A stretch of 56,417 nucleotides of DNA, from positions 1 through 56,417 of the forward strand of contig DEFL01000030.1 of assembly GCA_002350845.1 (NCBI GenBank). Direction: 5' to 3'. Under the pieces are notes generated by a model. It was not told the DNA's origin, did not search any database, and saw only the letters and a program-made list of their open reading frames with translations. The first letter of the stretch is position 1. The number at the start of each line of letters is the position of its first letter. Position numbers and translations under genes: made by a program. The stretch comes from Christensenella sp. UBA2853 (GTDB lineage: Bacteria; Bacillota; Clostridia; Christensenellales; Aristaeellaceae). Positions 26,267 to 35,487 of this stretch are shown here, piece by piece.

Positions 26267-26364
26267 GCAAAAATGGAACGTGTCAGGTTAAAAAATGCCC
26301 ATGTCCGTCGGGCAGAATCCGCCGTGGGATGCCGCGGACAAAAATCAGCACATGCAATCATCAA

Positions 26365-26392
26365 AAAGAAGCCGTTTACGGCTTCTTTTTTG
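26365..26392 (+). terminator. Terminator after the regulator gene
   Basis: AAAAGAAGCCG, loop TTTA, CGGCTTCTTTT, followed by more T. It separates the regulator from the permease operon. Confidence 0.8.
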
Positions 26393-26480
26393 TTGCATAT
26401 GATAAAGACAGCGAAAAACAGAAACAGCTGCGTCGGCAGGCTCTGGCTGTAGACGCAGGAAAACGGGAGGCGGAAACAGG

Positions 26481-27419
26481 ATGACATCCATCTCACCCGC
26501 GAAAAAAAGAAAACACGGAGGACGGCTGATTCTGAATTACCGGCAGAACAGACTGCTGTACTGGATGCTGCTGCCCTCAGTGGTGTATGTGCTGATCTTT
26601 AACTACCTGCCGATGGCAGGCCTGGCGATGGCGTTCCAGGATTATTCGCTCACCCGCGGAATCTTCGGAAGCAAATGGGTCGGACTGAAGAATTTTCAGG
26701 ATTTCTTCTCCGGAATCTATTTCGCGCGAACGCTGACCAACACGCTGATCCTGAGTCTTCTGGATCTTCTGATCTGTTTCCCTGCGCCGATCGTACTGGC
26801 CCTGATGCTCAATGAGGTGCAGCATGCGGGATACAAAAAGCTGGTCCAGACCGTCAGTTACATTCCGCACTTTATTTCCATGGTTGTGGTCGCGGGACTG
26901 ATCAAGGAGTTCACCAACTCTACAGGCGTGATTGCGAGCATTGTGAAAGTTTTTGGAGGAACCCCCAGGAGCTATATCTCCCTTCCTCAGTATTTCCGAT
27001 CCATTTTTACGATTTCCCAGGTCTGGCAGACCATTGGGTTCAACAGCATTGTGTTTCTTGCGGCGCTTTCCGGAATCGATCAGGAATTGTATGATGCGGC
27101 GAAGATTGACGGAGCCAATCATATCCAGCAGACCTGGCATGTGACTCTGCCGGGTATAGCCTCTACGATTATTATCATGCTGATCCTCCGCTGCGGAGCC
27201 ATCATGAATGTGAACTTCGAAAAGGTCCTGCTTCTGTACTCGCCGTCAACCTATGAGACGGCGGATGTCATCAGCACCTATGTATACCGTGTGGGGATTG
27301 TCAAGCAGAAGATCGGCTACAGCACCGCTGTGGGCCTCTTCAACTCGGTGGTCAGTCTGGCGCTGGTGCTGACGGCAAACAAACTGAGTCGGACCTATAC
27401 AGACAGCAGCATGTTCTGA
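26481..27419 (+). CDS. Sugar ABC transporter permease (LplB/YteP-like)
   Basis: Inner-membrane permease of 312 residues with six predicted segments. The cytoplasmic EAA loop that contacts the ATPase reads ELYDAAKIDGANHIQQTWHVTLPGI (near residues 200-225). The N-terminal YLPMAGLAMAFQDYS pattern is typical of LplB-type permeases. A ribosome site GGAGGCGGAAACAGG is upstream. It is paired with the next permease and with the lipoprotein at 18.7 kb. Confidence 0.92.
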   Translation: MTSISPAKKRKHGGRLILNYRQNRLLYWMLLPSVVYVLIFNYLPMAGLAMAFQDYSLTRGIFGSKWVGLKNFQDFFSGIYFARTLTNTLILSLLDLLICFPAPIVLALMLNEVQHAGYKKLVQTVSYIPHFISMVVVAGLIKEFTNSTGVIASIVKVFGGTPRSYISLPQYFRSIFTISQVWQTIGFNSIVFLAALSGIDQELYDAAKIDGANHIQQTWHVTLPGIASTIIIMLILRCGAIMNVNFEKVLLLYSPSTYETADVISTYVYRVGIVKQKIGYSTAVGLFNSVVSLALVLTANKLSRTYTDSSMF

Positions 27420-27432
27420 GGAGGGAGTAAGG

Positions 27433-28326
27433 ATGAAATACGGAACAAAAATCCGGGAAAGCCTGCCCCGAAGGATCTTTCTGGCTGTGAATGCGGTGGT
27501 GCTCGGACTGGTGGGCTTCTGCTGCCTTGCGCCCATGTGGCATGTTTTCTGCTGCTCCATTTCCAATCCCAGTGTGCTGGCACGCACCGGCGGGTTCCAT
27601 CTGATTCCGATTGCACCATTCTCCTTTGCGGGGTATGAGGCGGTTTTCGGCTACAGGAACATTCTGACCGGGTATCTGAACACGCTGTTCTATGTGGTGT
27701 TCGGGGTGGCGCTGAACCTGCTTCTGACAGTTCCCTGTGCCTATGTGCTCTCCAGAAAACGGTTTCTGCCTGCAGGCGCTGTCATGATGTTTATGGTGTT
27801 TACGATGCTCTTCAGCGGGGGCCTGATTCCGACGTATCTTGTCTTTGTCAAGCTGGGACTCATCAATACGCGGCTCTCAATCCTGCTGTGCACTGCTTTC
27901 AGCACCTTTAACATGGTCATTCTGAGGACATCGTTCATGGGGCTTCCGGATGCACTGGAGGAGTCTGCGCGGCTCGACGGCGCGAACGACCTGCAGATCA
28001 TGGTCAGAATCATTCTCCCGCTGAGCAAGGCCAGTCTGGCTGTCATCACGCTGTTTGTCGCGGTCGGCATCTGGAACTCGTGGTTCACTTCTGCCATTTA
28101 TCTGATGGATAGAAGCAAGTGGCCGATTCAGCTTTTCCTGCGCGAGGTTCTGATCAACAACTCCCAGAAAAGCCTCGAATCCGGGGTGAAGGCCTCGGCA
28201 GAATCCCTGCAGACGCTGGTCAAATATGCCATCACGGTTGTGGCCACGCTGCCGATTCTGTGTATCTATCCCTTTGCCCAGCGGCATTTTGTGAAAGGAG
28301 TTATGATCGGTTCGATCAAGGGATAA
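27433..28326 (+). CDS. Sugar ABC transporter permease (LplC/YtcP-like)
   Basis: Second permease, 297 residues, about six membrane segments. The EAA loop is PDALEESARLDGANDLQIMVRIILPLSKA (near 175-203). The C-terminal YPFAQRHFVKGVMIGSIKG tail is the standard ending of MalG/LplC-like permeases. GAGGAGGGAG lies upstream, 13 bases after the first permease. Confidence 0.93.
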   Translation: MKYGTKIRESLPRRIFLAVNAVVLGLVGFCCLAPMWHVFCCSISNPSVLARTGGFHLIPIAPFSFAGYEAVFGYRNILTGYLNTLFYVVFGVALNLLLTVPCAYVLSRKRFLPAGAVMMFMVFTMLFSGGLIPTYLVFVKLGLINTRLSILLCTAFSTFNMVILRTSFMGLPDALEESARLDGANDLQIMVRIILPLSKASLAVITLFVAVGIWNSWFTSAIYLMDRSKWPIQLFLREVLINNSQKSLESGVKASAESLQTLVKYAITVVATLPILCIYPFAQRHFVKGVMIGSIKG

Positions 28327-28332
28327 GCAGAT

Positions 28333-29511
28333 ATGAACGAAAATCAGAATCCAGTCAGACTGCTGAACGGACAGTATGTTCTGCTGACATTGATCAATTT
28401 TGTGGTGTCCGTCAGTTATTCCATGGTCTCCACGATTATGGCAAAGTATCTGGGAAGCATTGGGCTGAGCATAGCGGTTGCCGGTGCCATTACCGGAGCC
28501 TTTTCCATTGCCTCCATGGTTGCGCGGCCTTTTACAGGCATCATCAATGACCGGCTGAACAGGAAGCTTCTTCTGATCGGTGCCACCGGCGGAATGGCAC
28601 TGTGTACGATGCTGTATGGCCTGACGGATGTGTATGGTGTGCTGCTGGCCGTACGTTTTCTGCACGGCATGTTCTTTGCCTTTTCCAGCACAGTGAACAT
28701 GGCGGTGATCCCGGAACTGGTGCCTGAAAAGCGCGTGACCGAAGGCCTCAGCTATTACGGCGTGGTCCAGTCGATCGGTGTCGCAGTGGGTCCCTCAATC
28801 GGCCTGGCATTGATCAACATGGGCGGATACCGGATGAATTTCATCGCCTCGGGCGTCCTGGCTCTGCTTGGTGCAGGAGCAGCATGCATACTCCGTCCAT
28901 TCAGCGGAGCACAGAGAGCGCCGAAAAACCGGAAGATTCACTGGAAGGACATCATTGCAGTCGAATGCCTTGCATTTGCTGCTGTCGATGTGGCCATCGC
29001 CATGGCCAACGGACTGGAAAACAGCATGATTGCGCTTTACGGAGCACAGCAGGGGATTGCGAACATTGGATGGTACTTCACCATCTCCGCGATCGTGCTG
29101 TGCGTGACGCGCGTCCTCTTCGGAAGACTGGCGGACCGCTGCGGCGTCGCTTTTTCGCTGTACCCCGGGCTTGGACTGATGATCCTCGGTTTTCTGATTC
29201 TGTGGCGCGCATCCTCCCCGTGGATGTTTGCGGCAGCTTCTGTCATCAAGACAACAGGCGTCGGTCTGGCACGCCCGGCCATTCAGGCGGCCTGTGTCCG
29301 GGCCGTTCCGCCTGAAAGACGCGGGAGCGCCTCGAGCACGTATTATATCGGGTCTGATATCGGTCAGGGGACATCTCCCGCCATTGGCGGCAGAATTGTG
29401 GACATGACCGGAGACTATGGACTGGCATTTCTGCTGTTTACCCTGCCTCTGATGCTGGGTGCAGGAATCTTCGGATGGGCCTCTCGCAGGCGGAAAGGAA
29501 GGCAGATGTGA
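28333..29511 (+). CDS. MFS transporter
   Basis: Major facilitator superfamily protein of 392 residues with about 12 membrane segments. The signature loop between TM2 and TM3 reads RPFTGIINDRLNRKLLL (near residues 64-80), and a repeat occurs in the second half as RVLFGRLADRCG. Sequence style matches sugar or drug efflux MFS. The substrate is unknown; the context suggests export or exchange of a product of the ester/sugar pathway. It starts seven bases after the permease and its stop overlaps the next hydrolase gene. Confidence 0.88.
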   Translation: MNENQNPVRLLNGQYVLLTLINFVVSVSYSMVSTIMAKYLGSIGLSIAVAGAITGAFSIASMVARPFTGIINDRLNRKLLLIGATGGMALCTMLYGLTDVYGVLLAVRFLHGMFFAFSSTVNMAVIPELVPEKRVTEGLSYYGVVQSIGVAVGPSIGLALINMGGYRMNFIASGVLALLGAGAACILRPFSGAQRAPKNRKIHWKDIIAVECLAFAAVDVAIAMANGLENSMIALYGAQQGIANIGWYFTISAIVLCVTRVLFGRLADRCGVAFSLYPGLGLMILGFLILWRASSPWMFAAASVIKTTGVGLARPAIQAACVRAVPPERRGSASSTYYIGSDIGQGTSPAIGGRIVDMTGDYGLAFLLFTLPLMLGAGIFGWASRRRKGRQM

Positions 29512-31193
29512 TTAAAAAAACAGGTACAGCATGCGTCATGCGGGACGGATGCCGTCTGGCTACGGATGTTTATCTGCCCTCGGAAGAAGGAAAATGGCCG
29601 GCTGTCCTCTACCGGACACCGTACGGGAGGAACAGTCTGGAAACAGATCCTCTCTACAGCCGCTTCCCGGAACTGGTCGCGGATGGATATGCCGTGGTCA
29701 CCCAGGATCTTCGGGGGACAGGGGAAAGTGAAGGGACACTCGGACTGAACGGACAGAATGAATTTGACGACGGGTATGATGCCGTGGAATGGCTTGCGCA
29801 GCAGCCGTTCTGTGACGGAAGTGTGGGCATGTTTGGGCTGTCGTACCCGGGCTTTGTTCAGAACGCGGCGGCCTCCCGCAGACCTCCGCATCTGAAGGCA
29901 GTCTGTCCCTTCATGTGTCCTTCACAGCAGCCCTTCGGAATCCGGAAAGGACACGTGCGTCATATGCAGCACCTCTTCTGGGCCTATGCGCAGACGCTGG
30001 CGCACCCTGACAACTATATTCCGGATGCATCCAGACGCGAAGATGTGCTCTTACAGATGCGGGAGAACTTTTCCAGGCTGGAAGAGATGATTGCGCAGAA
30101 GCCGCCGGCAGAATGCGAGGCGGCGCAGATCCCGGAGGTTCCGATTCTGAAGGATTATCTGGATGTGATGGATGGAGCGGAAGACCCGGAATACTGGAAA
30201 AAGATGCATATGCCCATTGACTTTGATCAGGTCCGGGTGCCTGCGCTGTTCGGTACAGGCTGGCTGGATGGAGCCAGAGAATGGACAATCGACAGCTATC
30301 TTGCTGCGCGCAGGAGCAGGGATCCTCTTACAAGAGAGCATGCCAGGCTGATTATTGGGATCTGGCCCCATGGCGGGGACATGCCGGATACAGTGGAGGG
30401 CACAGATTACACACCGGCGGCCTCGGGCAGAAATGCAGGCGTTTTTGAATCCATGCACAGATGGTTTGACCTCTGGCTGAAAGGAAAGGAAGAAGAGGAA
30501 GAGCCGCGGGTGCGCTACTTTGTGAGAGGAAGCAATCTCTGGCGCACGGCGGAGGACTGGCCGCCGGAGGGAAAAACCTGGAAGCTGTATCTGCATGCAG
30601 ATGGGACACTGTCAGAGCATAGCGAGAGACAGGGCGGACAGGTATCCTATACAGTGAACCCGGCAGATCCGATGCCTTCCGCCATCACCGACCGGGCCGG
30701 CCGCCGTATGACGGCTGACTGGCAGGATCTGGGAGAGCGGAAGGATGCGGCACTGTTTGTGACATCTCCCCTTGAAAAAGAACGGACCCTGGCAGGCACG
30801 ATGAAAATGCATCTGTATGCATCGGCGGATACACCGGATACAGACTATGCGTGCAGGCTGTTTGACATTGCGCCCGACGGACGCAGGACAGAGCTTCTGG
30901 CCGGGCTGATCCGTGCGCGGCATGAGCGGCGTCTGTTTGACCCAGAAATGATTGCACCCGGTGAGGTGCATGAATACTGTTTCGATGCAGGCAATGCAGC
31001 CAATATGTTTGCCGCGGGGCATCGGATCGGCCTGCAGGTCATGGGACAGCTGTATCCGGACTATGACCGGAACATGAACACCGGAGAATCCACGGCGCAT
31101 GGCATGCATATGCGCACATCACGGCATACCCTGTATACCGGCGCGGAGCAGGCCTCCTGCCTGGAGATGAATCTCATCGGGACGGAGGAGTGA
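29508..31193 (+). CDS. CocE/NonD-type hydrolase (S15 family)
   Basis: Alpha/beta hydrolase of 561 residues with a C-terminal jelly roll, paralogue of the gene at 20441. The nucleophile elbow is GMFGLSYPGF (canonical G-x-S-Y-x-G). Upstream VTQDLRGTGESEGTLG is the usual D-x-R-G-x-G-x-S motif. A GTG start at 29508 with GGAAAGGAAGG upstream overlaps the MFS stop (GTGA); the frame is open from 29475 but with no ribosome site. Likely cleaves an ester or amide of an imported compound. Confidence 0.88.
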   Translation: MIKKTGTACVMRDGCRLATDVYLPSEEGKWPAVLYRTPYGRNSLETDPLYSRFPELVADGYAVVTQDLRGTGESEGTLGLNGQNEFDDGYDAVEWLAQQPFCDGSVGMFGLSYPGFVQNAAASRRPPHLKAVCPFMCPSQQPFGIRKGHVRHMQHLFWAYAQTLAHPDNYIPDASRREDVLLQMRENFSRLEEMIAQKPPAECEAAQIPEVPILKDYLDVMDGAEDPEYWKKMHMPIDFDQVRVPALFGTGWLDGAREWTIDSYLAARRSRDPLTREHARLIIGIWPHGGDMPDTVEGTDYTPAASGRNAGVFESMHRWFDLWLKGKEEEEEPRVRYFVRGSNLWRTAEDWPPEGKTWKLYLHADGTLSEHSERQGGQVSYTVNPADPMPSAITDRAGRRMTADWQDLGERKDAALFVTSPLEKERTLAGTMKMHLYASADTPDTDYACRLFDIAPDGRRTELLAGLIRARHERRLFDPEMIAPGEVHEYCFDAGNAANMFAAGHRIGLQVMGQLYPDYDRNMNTGESTAHGMHMRTSRHTLYTGAEQASCLEMNLIGTEE

Positions 31194-31200
31194 GGAACAG

Positions 31201-31971
31201 GTGGCTTTTCTGAGAGTCTATTATTTTTCCAGCGTGCTGATGCAGCATACAACGCTCACAGCGGCATGGAGCGAAAGTGCGAAAAAGCCGATGCCGGTTC
31301 TGTACCTGCTGCACGGCGGAACAGATGACTCGACTCTCTGGTTCCGGGAGTCCGATGTGGAAAGCCTCTGTGAAAGGTACGGCCTCCTGGCGGTTTCGCT
31401 GGATGCGAGAAGCTCGAGCTATGCAGACATGCGGCACGGACAGAAGTTCTTCACCTATCTGACACAGGAGCTTCCGGAATTTCTGGCGCACAGGCTGCCG
31501 GTGTCTTCCAGACGTGAAGATACTTTTATTGCCGGCTTTTCCATGGGCGGACAGGGCGCAGTCAAAGCGGCGCTGAGATGCCCGGAGAAATACAGTGTAT
31601 GCATGGGGCTTTCCGGAGCGAGGGATCCGGTGGCCATGTACAAAGTATGGCAGGGAATGGAAAACGGACCTGATCTGCGCGGCGTGGAAGACGCACTGGG
31701 ACCGATTGATGAAATCTACGGCAGCGAGAACGATATCCTGTACCTGGCAAAGAAGGCTGCTGAGAGCGGAAAAGATCTTCCGCGGTTCTTCCTGTCCTGC
31801 GGAAAGGAAGATTATGCGGTTGAGTATTCCAGGGCATATCACCAGTACCTGAAGGATCTGGGAATTGCCCATGCGTACTATGAGACGGAGGGTGCTCATG
31901 GCTATGAGGCAGCCCGAAAAGCACTTGAGATCGCGCTTGAAGCCATGCAGAAGGAGGGAATCCTGAAATGA
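31201..31971 (+). CDS. Esterase (alpha/beta hydrolase, EstA type)
   Basis: Third intact esterase of the locus, 256 residues, GTG start. PVLYLLHGGTDDSTLWFR gives the oxyanion-hole HG; AGFSMGGQGA is the nucleophile elbow; EGAHGYEAAR near the C-terminus carries the catalytic His. It is encoded eight bases after the CocE-type hydrolase and overlaps the next small gene by four bases (ATGA). Confidence 0.88.
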   Translation: MAFLRVYYFSSVLMQHTTLTAAWSESAKKPMPVLYLLHGGTDDSTLWFRESDVESLCERYGLLAVSLDARSSSYADMRHGQKFFTYLTQELPEFLAHRLPVSSRREDTFIAGFSMGGQGAVKAALRCPEKYSVCMGLSGARDPVAMYKVWQGMENGPDLRGVEDALGPIDEIYGSENDILYLAKKAAESGKDLPRFFLSCGKEDYAVEYSRAYHQYLKDLGIAHAYYETEGAHGYEAARKALEIALEAMQKEGILK

Positions 31972-32309
31972 GCCTGTGGCGTTTGACGAAATATGAGCAG
32001 GTGCTGAATCGGGAGTGGACACTGATTGCGCTGCTGCCGGACTATGAGAAGGGAGAAAAGACGCCGTTTGAAGCATGCATTCTCGTTTCAGAGGACGGCT
32101 GCGAGGCGGACGAGCTGATCCGTCATCATTCTCTGGAGAGAGCGTACTGCCGCGAAAAGGGCATGGCTGTCCTGTGTGTGCCGGGATGGATCCGGCAGCA
32201 TCAGGAGGCGGAAAAGCTGCTGAAGGAAATCCTCCCTTCGTGGTTTGAAGCCATGTTTCCGGTTCGCGTGAACCGGGAAGAAACGGGCCCGGCTGCATGC
32301 GGGAAATAA
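31968..32309 (+). pseudogene. Truncated relative of the locus esterases (lacks nucleophile)
   Basis: A 113-residue frame that follows the N-terminal half of the neighbouring esterases. VLNREWTLIALLPDYEKG matches their VNVILPEK region, LERAYCREKGMAVLCVP matches VERYAQHRGLAVVMP, and KEILPSWFEAMFPVRVNREE matches EELPRIIYSQMPVSPLRED. It stops just where the G-x-S-x-G nucleophile elbow should begin, and the HG oxyanion-hole motif is also gone (ILVSEDG instead of LLHGATD). It is in phase with the operon (ATGA overlap), so it may still be translated. Pseudogene is my preferred reading; a non-catalytic partner protein is the alternative. Confidence 0.6.
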
Positions 32310-32345
32310 ATGATCTTTGGCACCCATATCCATATCGCAATGATT

Positions 32346-32390
32346 CAGGGGTCTGTCCGGTGAGACGGGCCCCTGATTTGTGTCTTCTTT
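32346..32390 (+). terminator. Terminator after the rightward esterase operon
   Basis: CAGGGGTCTGTC and GACGGGCCCCTG pair over 12 positions (two G-T) with a 6-base loop. A T-rich stretch follows a few bases later. Confidence 0.6.
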
Positions 32391-32477
32391 TCATGAACAG
32401 CCTGTCCATTGGAAGACAGGCGGGTCCATGCATCGAGCACAAAACATTGCTGGCGCGTGTTTTGAGCGCGTTTGGGC

Positions 32478-32506
32478 TTGCAAGAACAGGTATTGGACGG
32501 TATACT
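32478..32506 (+). promoter_or_regulatory. Sigma-A promoter for secA
   Basis: TTGCAA (-35), 17-base spacer, TATACT (-10), 90 bases upstream of the secA start. Confidence 0.8.
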
Positions 32507-32595
32507 TACCATGTGTTCCTGTGCTTATCTGCAGTCCGATGCACATTTGGAACTGTGCACAGCGGAAGTCTATAGGAACCCATAAAGGAGAAAAC

Positions 32596-35346
32596 ATGCT
32601 TGAATTTGTGAAGAACCTTCTGGGCGGAAGCAATGCCTCCGAGCTGAAAAAGCTGGAGAAAATCGTCAAAAAAGTGGACGACCTGGAAGAAGCATACAAG
32701 AAACTGACGGATGAACAGCTCAAGGCCAAAACGGCTGAGTTCAGACAGCGTCTGGCCAACGGCGAAACCGAGGACGACATTCTTCCGGAAGCGTTTGCAA
32801 CCGTCCGTGAGGCGGATGCCCGCGTGCTGGGCATGCGTCCGTATCATGTCCAGGTGCTCGGCGGTCTGGTGCTGCACCAGGGCAATATTGCCGAGATGAA
32901 GACCGGTGAAGGCAAGACGCTTGTCGCCACGCTCCCTGCGTATCTCAATGCACTGAGCGGCAAAGGCGTGCATATTGTGACGGTCAACGATTACCTGGCC
33001 AAGCGCGACAGCGAGTGGATGGGCAAGGTGCACCGCTTCCTGGGTCTCTCCGTGGGCCTGATTGTGCATGACCTCGATCCCGCACAGCGCCGTGCAGCCT
33101 ATGCCTGCGACATCACCTACGGCACCAACAATGAGCTGGGATTTGACTATCTGAGGGACAACATGGTGATCCGCCAGGCCAACCTTGTGCAGCGCGGCCA
33201 TCACTATGCCATCGTCGACGAAGTCGACTCGATCCTCATTGACGAGGCCAGAACACCGCTGATTATTTCCGGTCAGGGCGAGGCTTCCACCGATCTGTAC
33301 ACCCGCGTGGACAATGTGGTGTGCGGCCTCAAGCGGGACCAGGACTATACGGTGGATGAAAAGAAAAAATCTGTTGCGCTCACCGATGAAGGCGCACAGA
33401 GAGTGGAAAGAGCGTTCGGCATTCAGAACATCAATGATGCCGAGAACGCCGAGCTCAACCATCATGTGCACTGCGCACTGCGTGCGCATGCGATCATGAA
33501 GCGCGATGTCGACTACGTCGTGCAGGGCGGTCAGGTTGTGATTGTCGACGAATTCACAGGCCGTCTGATGATCGGCCGCCGCTACTCGGAAGGACTGCAC
33601 CAGGCGATTGAAGCCAAGGAGCATGTGAAGATCGAGCGCGAGAGCAAGACCCTGGCGACCATCACCTTCCAGAATTACTTCCGCATGTATGAGAAGCTGG
33701 CCGGCATGACCGGTACAGCCAAGACGGAAGAAGACGAATTTGAGGCCATCTACAACCTCAACGTCGTGGAAATCCCCACCAACCGTCCCAATATCCGCAA
33801 GGACCTGGATGATGTCGTGTACAAGAACATGAAGGCCAAGTTTGACGCCGTGGTCCGCTCCATTGAGGAGCACCATGCAACCGGCCAGCCGGTGCTCGTG
33901 GGCACGGTGACGGTGGAAACCAGTGAGATGCTCTCAAGAATGCTCGAGCGCAACGGCATTGAGCATTCCGTGCTCAACGCCAAGAACCACGCGCGTGAAG
34001 CAGAGATCGTCGCCCAGGCAGGCCGTCTGAACACGGTCACCATCGCAACCAACATGGCCGGCCGCGGCACGGATATTCTTCTGGGCGGCAATCCGGATTT
34101 CATGGCAAGACGCGATCTGCGCAATGCGGGCATGGATGAGGAGCTCATTGAGGAAGCCACCGGCCACGCCGAGGAAGTCAGCGACGAGGTCCGCGCGGCG
34201 CGGGAAGAGTATGAGAAGCTGTATGATCAGTATAAGAAGGAGACGGACCGCGAGCACGCCGAAGTGCTGAAGGTCGGCGGCCTGCACATCATCGGCACCG
34301 AGCGCCACGAGTCCCGCCGCATTGACAATCAGCTGCGTGGCCGTGCCGCACGTCAGGGCGACCCGGGCTCCACACAGTTCTTTATCAGCCTTGAAGACGA
34401 TCTTATGCGGCTCTTCGGTTCTGACCGGATCGGCCCGATGGTCGAAAAACTGGGTCTGCCGGACAATGAACCGCTTACGGCGGGCATGCTGACCAAGCAG
34501 ATCGAATCCGCGCAGAAGAAGATTGAAGGACGGAACTTTGAGACACGCCGTCATGTTCTGGAATATGACAATGTCATGAACCGTCAGAGAGAAGTCATTT
34601 ACGGACAGCGCCGCCGCGTGCTCATGGGTGAGAACGTCAAGGGCAATATTCTGGGCATGGAGGACCGCCTGATTGAAAGCGCCGTGGGGCGTGACTGTCA
34701 GTCGGATGATTCCCGCGAATGGGATATGACCGACCTGAAGAATTACCTTGAGAACCTGTGCCTGCATCCCGGATTCATGGCCTCTCACCAGTACCTGATT
34801 GACAACGAGGACAAGGATGCCTTCATCGCGGGCATGCAGGAAGACGCGCATGCCTTCTATGAAGAACGCGAGAAGGAGATCACCGAGCTCGGTGTGGACA
34901 TGCGCGAGTTTGAGCGCGTCATGCTCCTGCGCGCCGTGGACCGCCGCTGGATGGACCACATTGATGCCATGGACGAACTGCGCGACGGCATCGGATACCG
35001 CGCCTACAGCGGAAAGAACCCGATCACGGAATACCAGATCGAAGCCGGCCATATGTTTGAGGAACTGAACTTCCTCATCCGTGAGGATACGGTGCGCGCG
35101 ATCTGCCACGCCAGGATCCAGAGGACGCCGGAGCCTGTCCAGCAGGCCAGACCGACCCTGGAAATGGTCAAGGCGCGTCTTCAGCTTCAGCAGAGCATGC
35201 AGAAGCCGACGGCCCAGCCGCCGAAGGAAGCGCCGCGTCAGCCGGTGCATGCCGATCGGAAGATCGGGCGCAATGATCCGTGCCCGTGCGGATCCGGCAA
35301 GAAATACAAGAACTGCTGCGGGAAGAACCTGACGCAGCAGGAGTGA
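32596..35346 (+). CDS. secA: Preprotein translocase ATPase SecA
   Basis: Motor ATPase that drives secretory proteins through SecYEG. The 916-residue length is slightly above typical Bacillota SecA. Motifs: Q-motif region RPYHVQVLGG, Walker A MKTGEGKTLVA near residue 105, DEVDSILIDEARTPLIIS (Walker B), TNMAGRGTDI, and the preprotein-binding and scaffold regions. The C-terminus carries a SEC-C zinc motif, NDPCPCGSGKKYKNCCG, which binds SecB or ribosomes in other species. The frame is open from 32380, but the ATG at 32596 after AAAGGAGAAAAC begins the conserved MLEFVKNLLGG. Confidence 0.97.
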   Translation: MLEFVKNLLGGSNASELKKLEKIVKKVDDLEEAYKKLTDEQLKAKTAEFRQRLANGETEDDILPEAFATVREADARVLGMRPYHVQVLGGLVLHQGNIAEMKTGEGKTLVATLPAYLNALSGKGVHIVTVNDYLAKRDSEWMGKVHRFLGLSVGLIVHDLDPAQRRAAYACDITYGTNNELGFDYLRDNMVIRQANLVQRGHHYAIVDEVDSILIDEARTPLIISGQGEASTDLYTRVDNVVCGLKRDQDYTVDEKKKSVALTDEGAQRVERAFGIQNINDAENAELNHHVHCALRAHAIMKRDVDYVVQGGQVVIVDEFTGRLMIGRRYSEGLHQAIEAKEHVKIERESKTLATITFQNYFRMYEKLAGMTGTAKTEEDEFEAIYNLNVVEIPTNRPNIRKDLDDVVYKNMKAKFDAVVRSIEEHHATGQPVLVGTVTVETSEMLSRMLERNGIEHSVLNAKNHAREAEIVAQAGRLNTVTIATNMAGRGTDILLGGNPDFMARRDLRNAGMDEELIEEATGHAEEVSDEVRAAREEYEKLYDQYKKETDREHAEVLKVGGLHIIGTERHESRRIDNQLRGRAARQGDPGSTQFFISLEDDLMRLFGSDRIGPMVEKLGLPDNEPLTAGMLTKQIESAQKKIEGRNFETRRHVLEYDNVMNRQREVIYGQRRRVLMGENVKGNILGMEDRLIESAVGRDCQSDDSREWDMTDLKNYLENLCLHPGFMASHQYLIDNEDKDAFIAGMQEDAHAFYEEREKEITELGVDMREFERVMLLRAVDRRWMDHIDAMDELRDGIGYRAYSGKNPITEYQIEAGHMFEELNFLIREDTVRAICHARIQRTPEPVQQARPTLEMVKARLQLQQSMQKPTAQPPKEAPRQPVHADRKIGRNDPCPCGSGKKYKNCCGKNLTQQE

Positions 35347-35421
35347 AGAGAGCGTTTCCACACGCCGGGATACAGAAAGGAAGAGACAGACATGCTGATG
35401 CGCGAAAGAAGGACCGGGTTC

Positions 35422-35450
35422 TTGTAACGGATGAAGTCTGCTGCTATCCT
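35422..35450 (+). promoter_or_regulatory. Possible promoter for prfB
   Basis: TTGTAA (-35), 17-base spacer, TATCCT (-10), 38 bases before the prfB start in the 141-base secA-prfB gap. Confidence 0.45.
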
Positions 35451-35487
35451 TCCCCGAACCTGTATTCAAAAGAAATGAGGAAATCAC

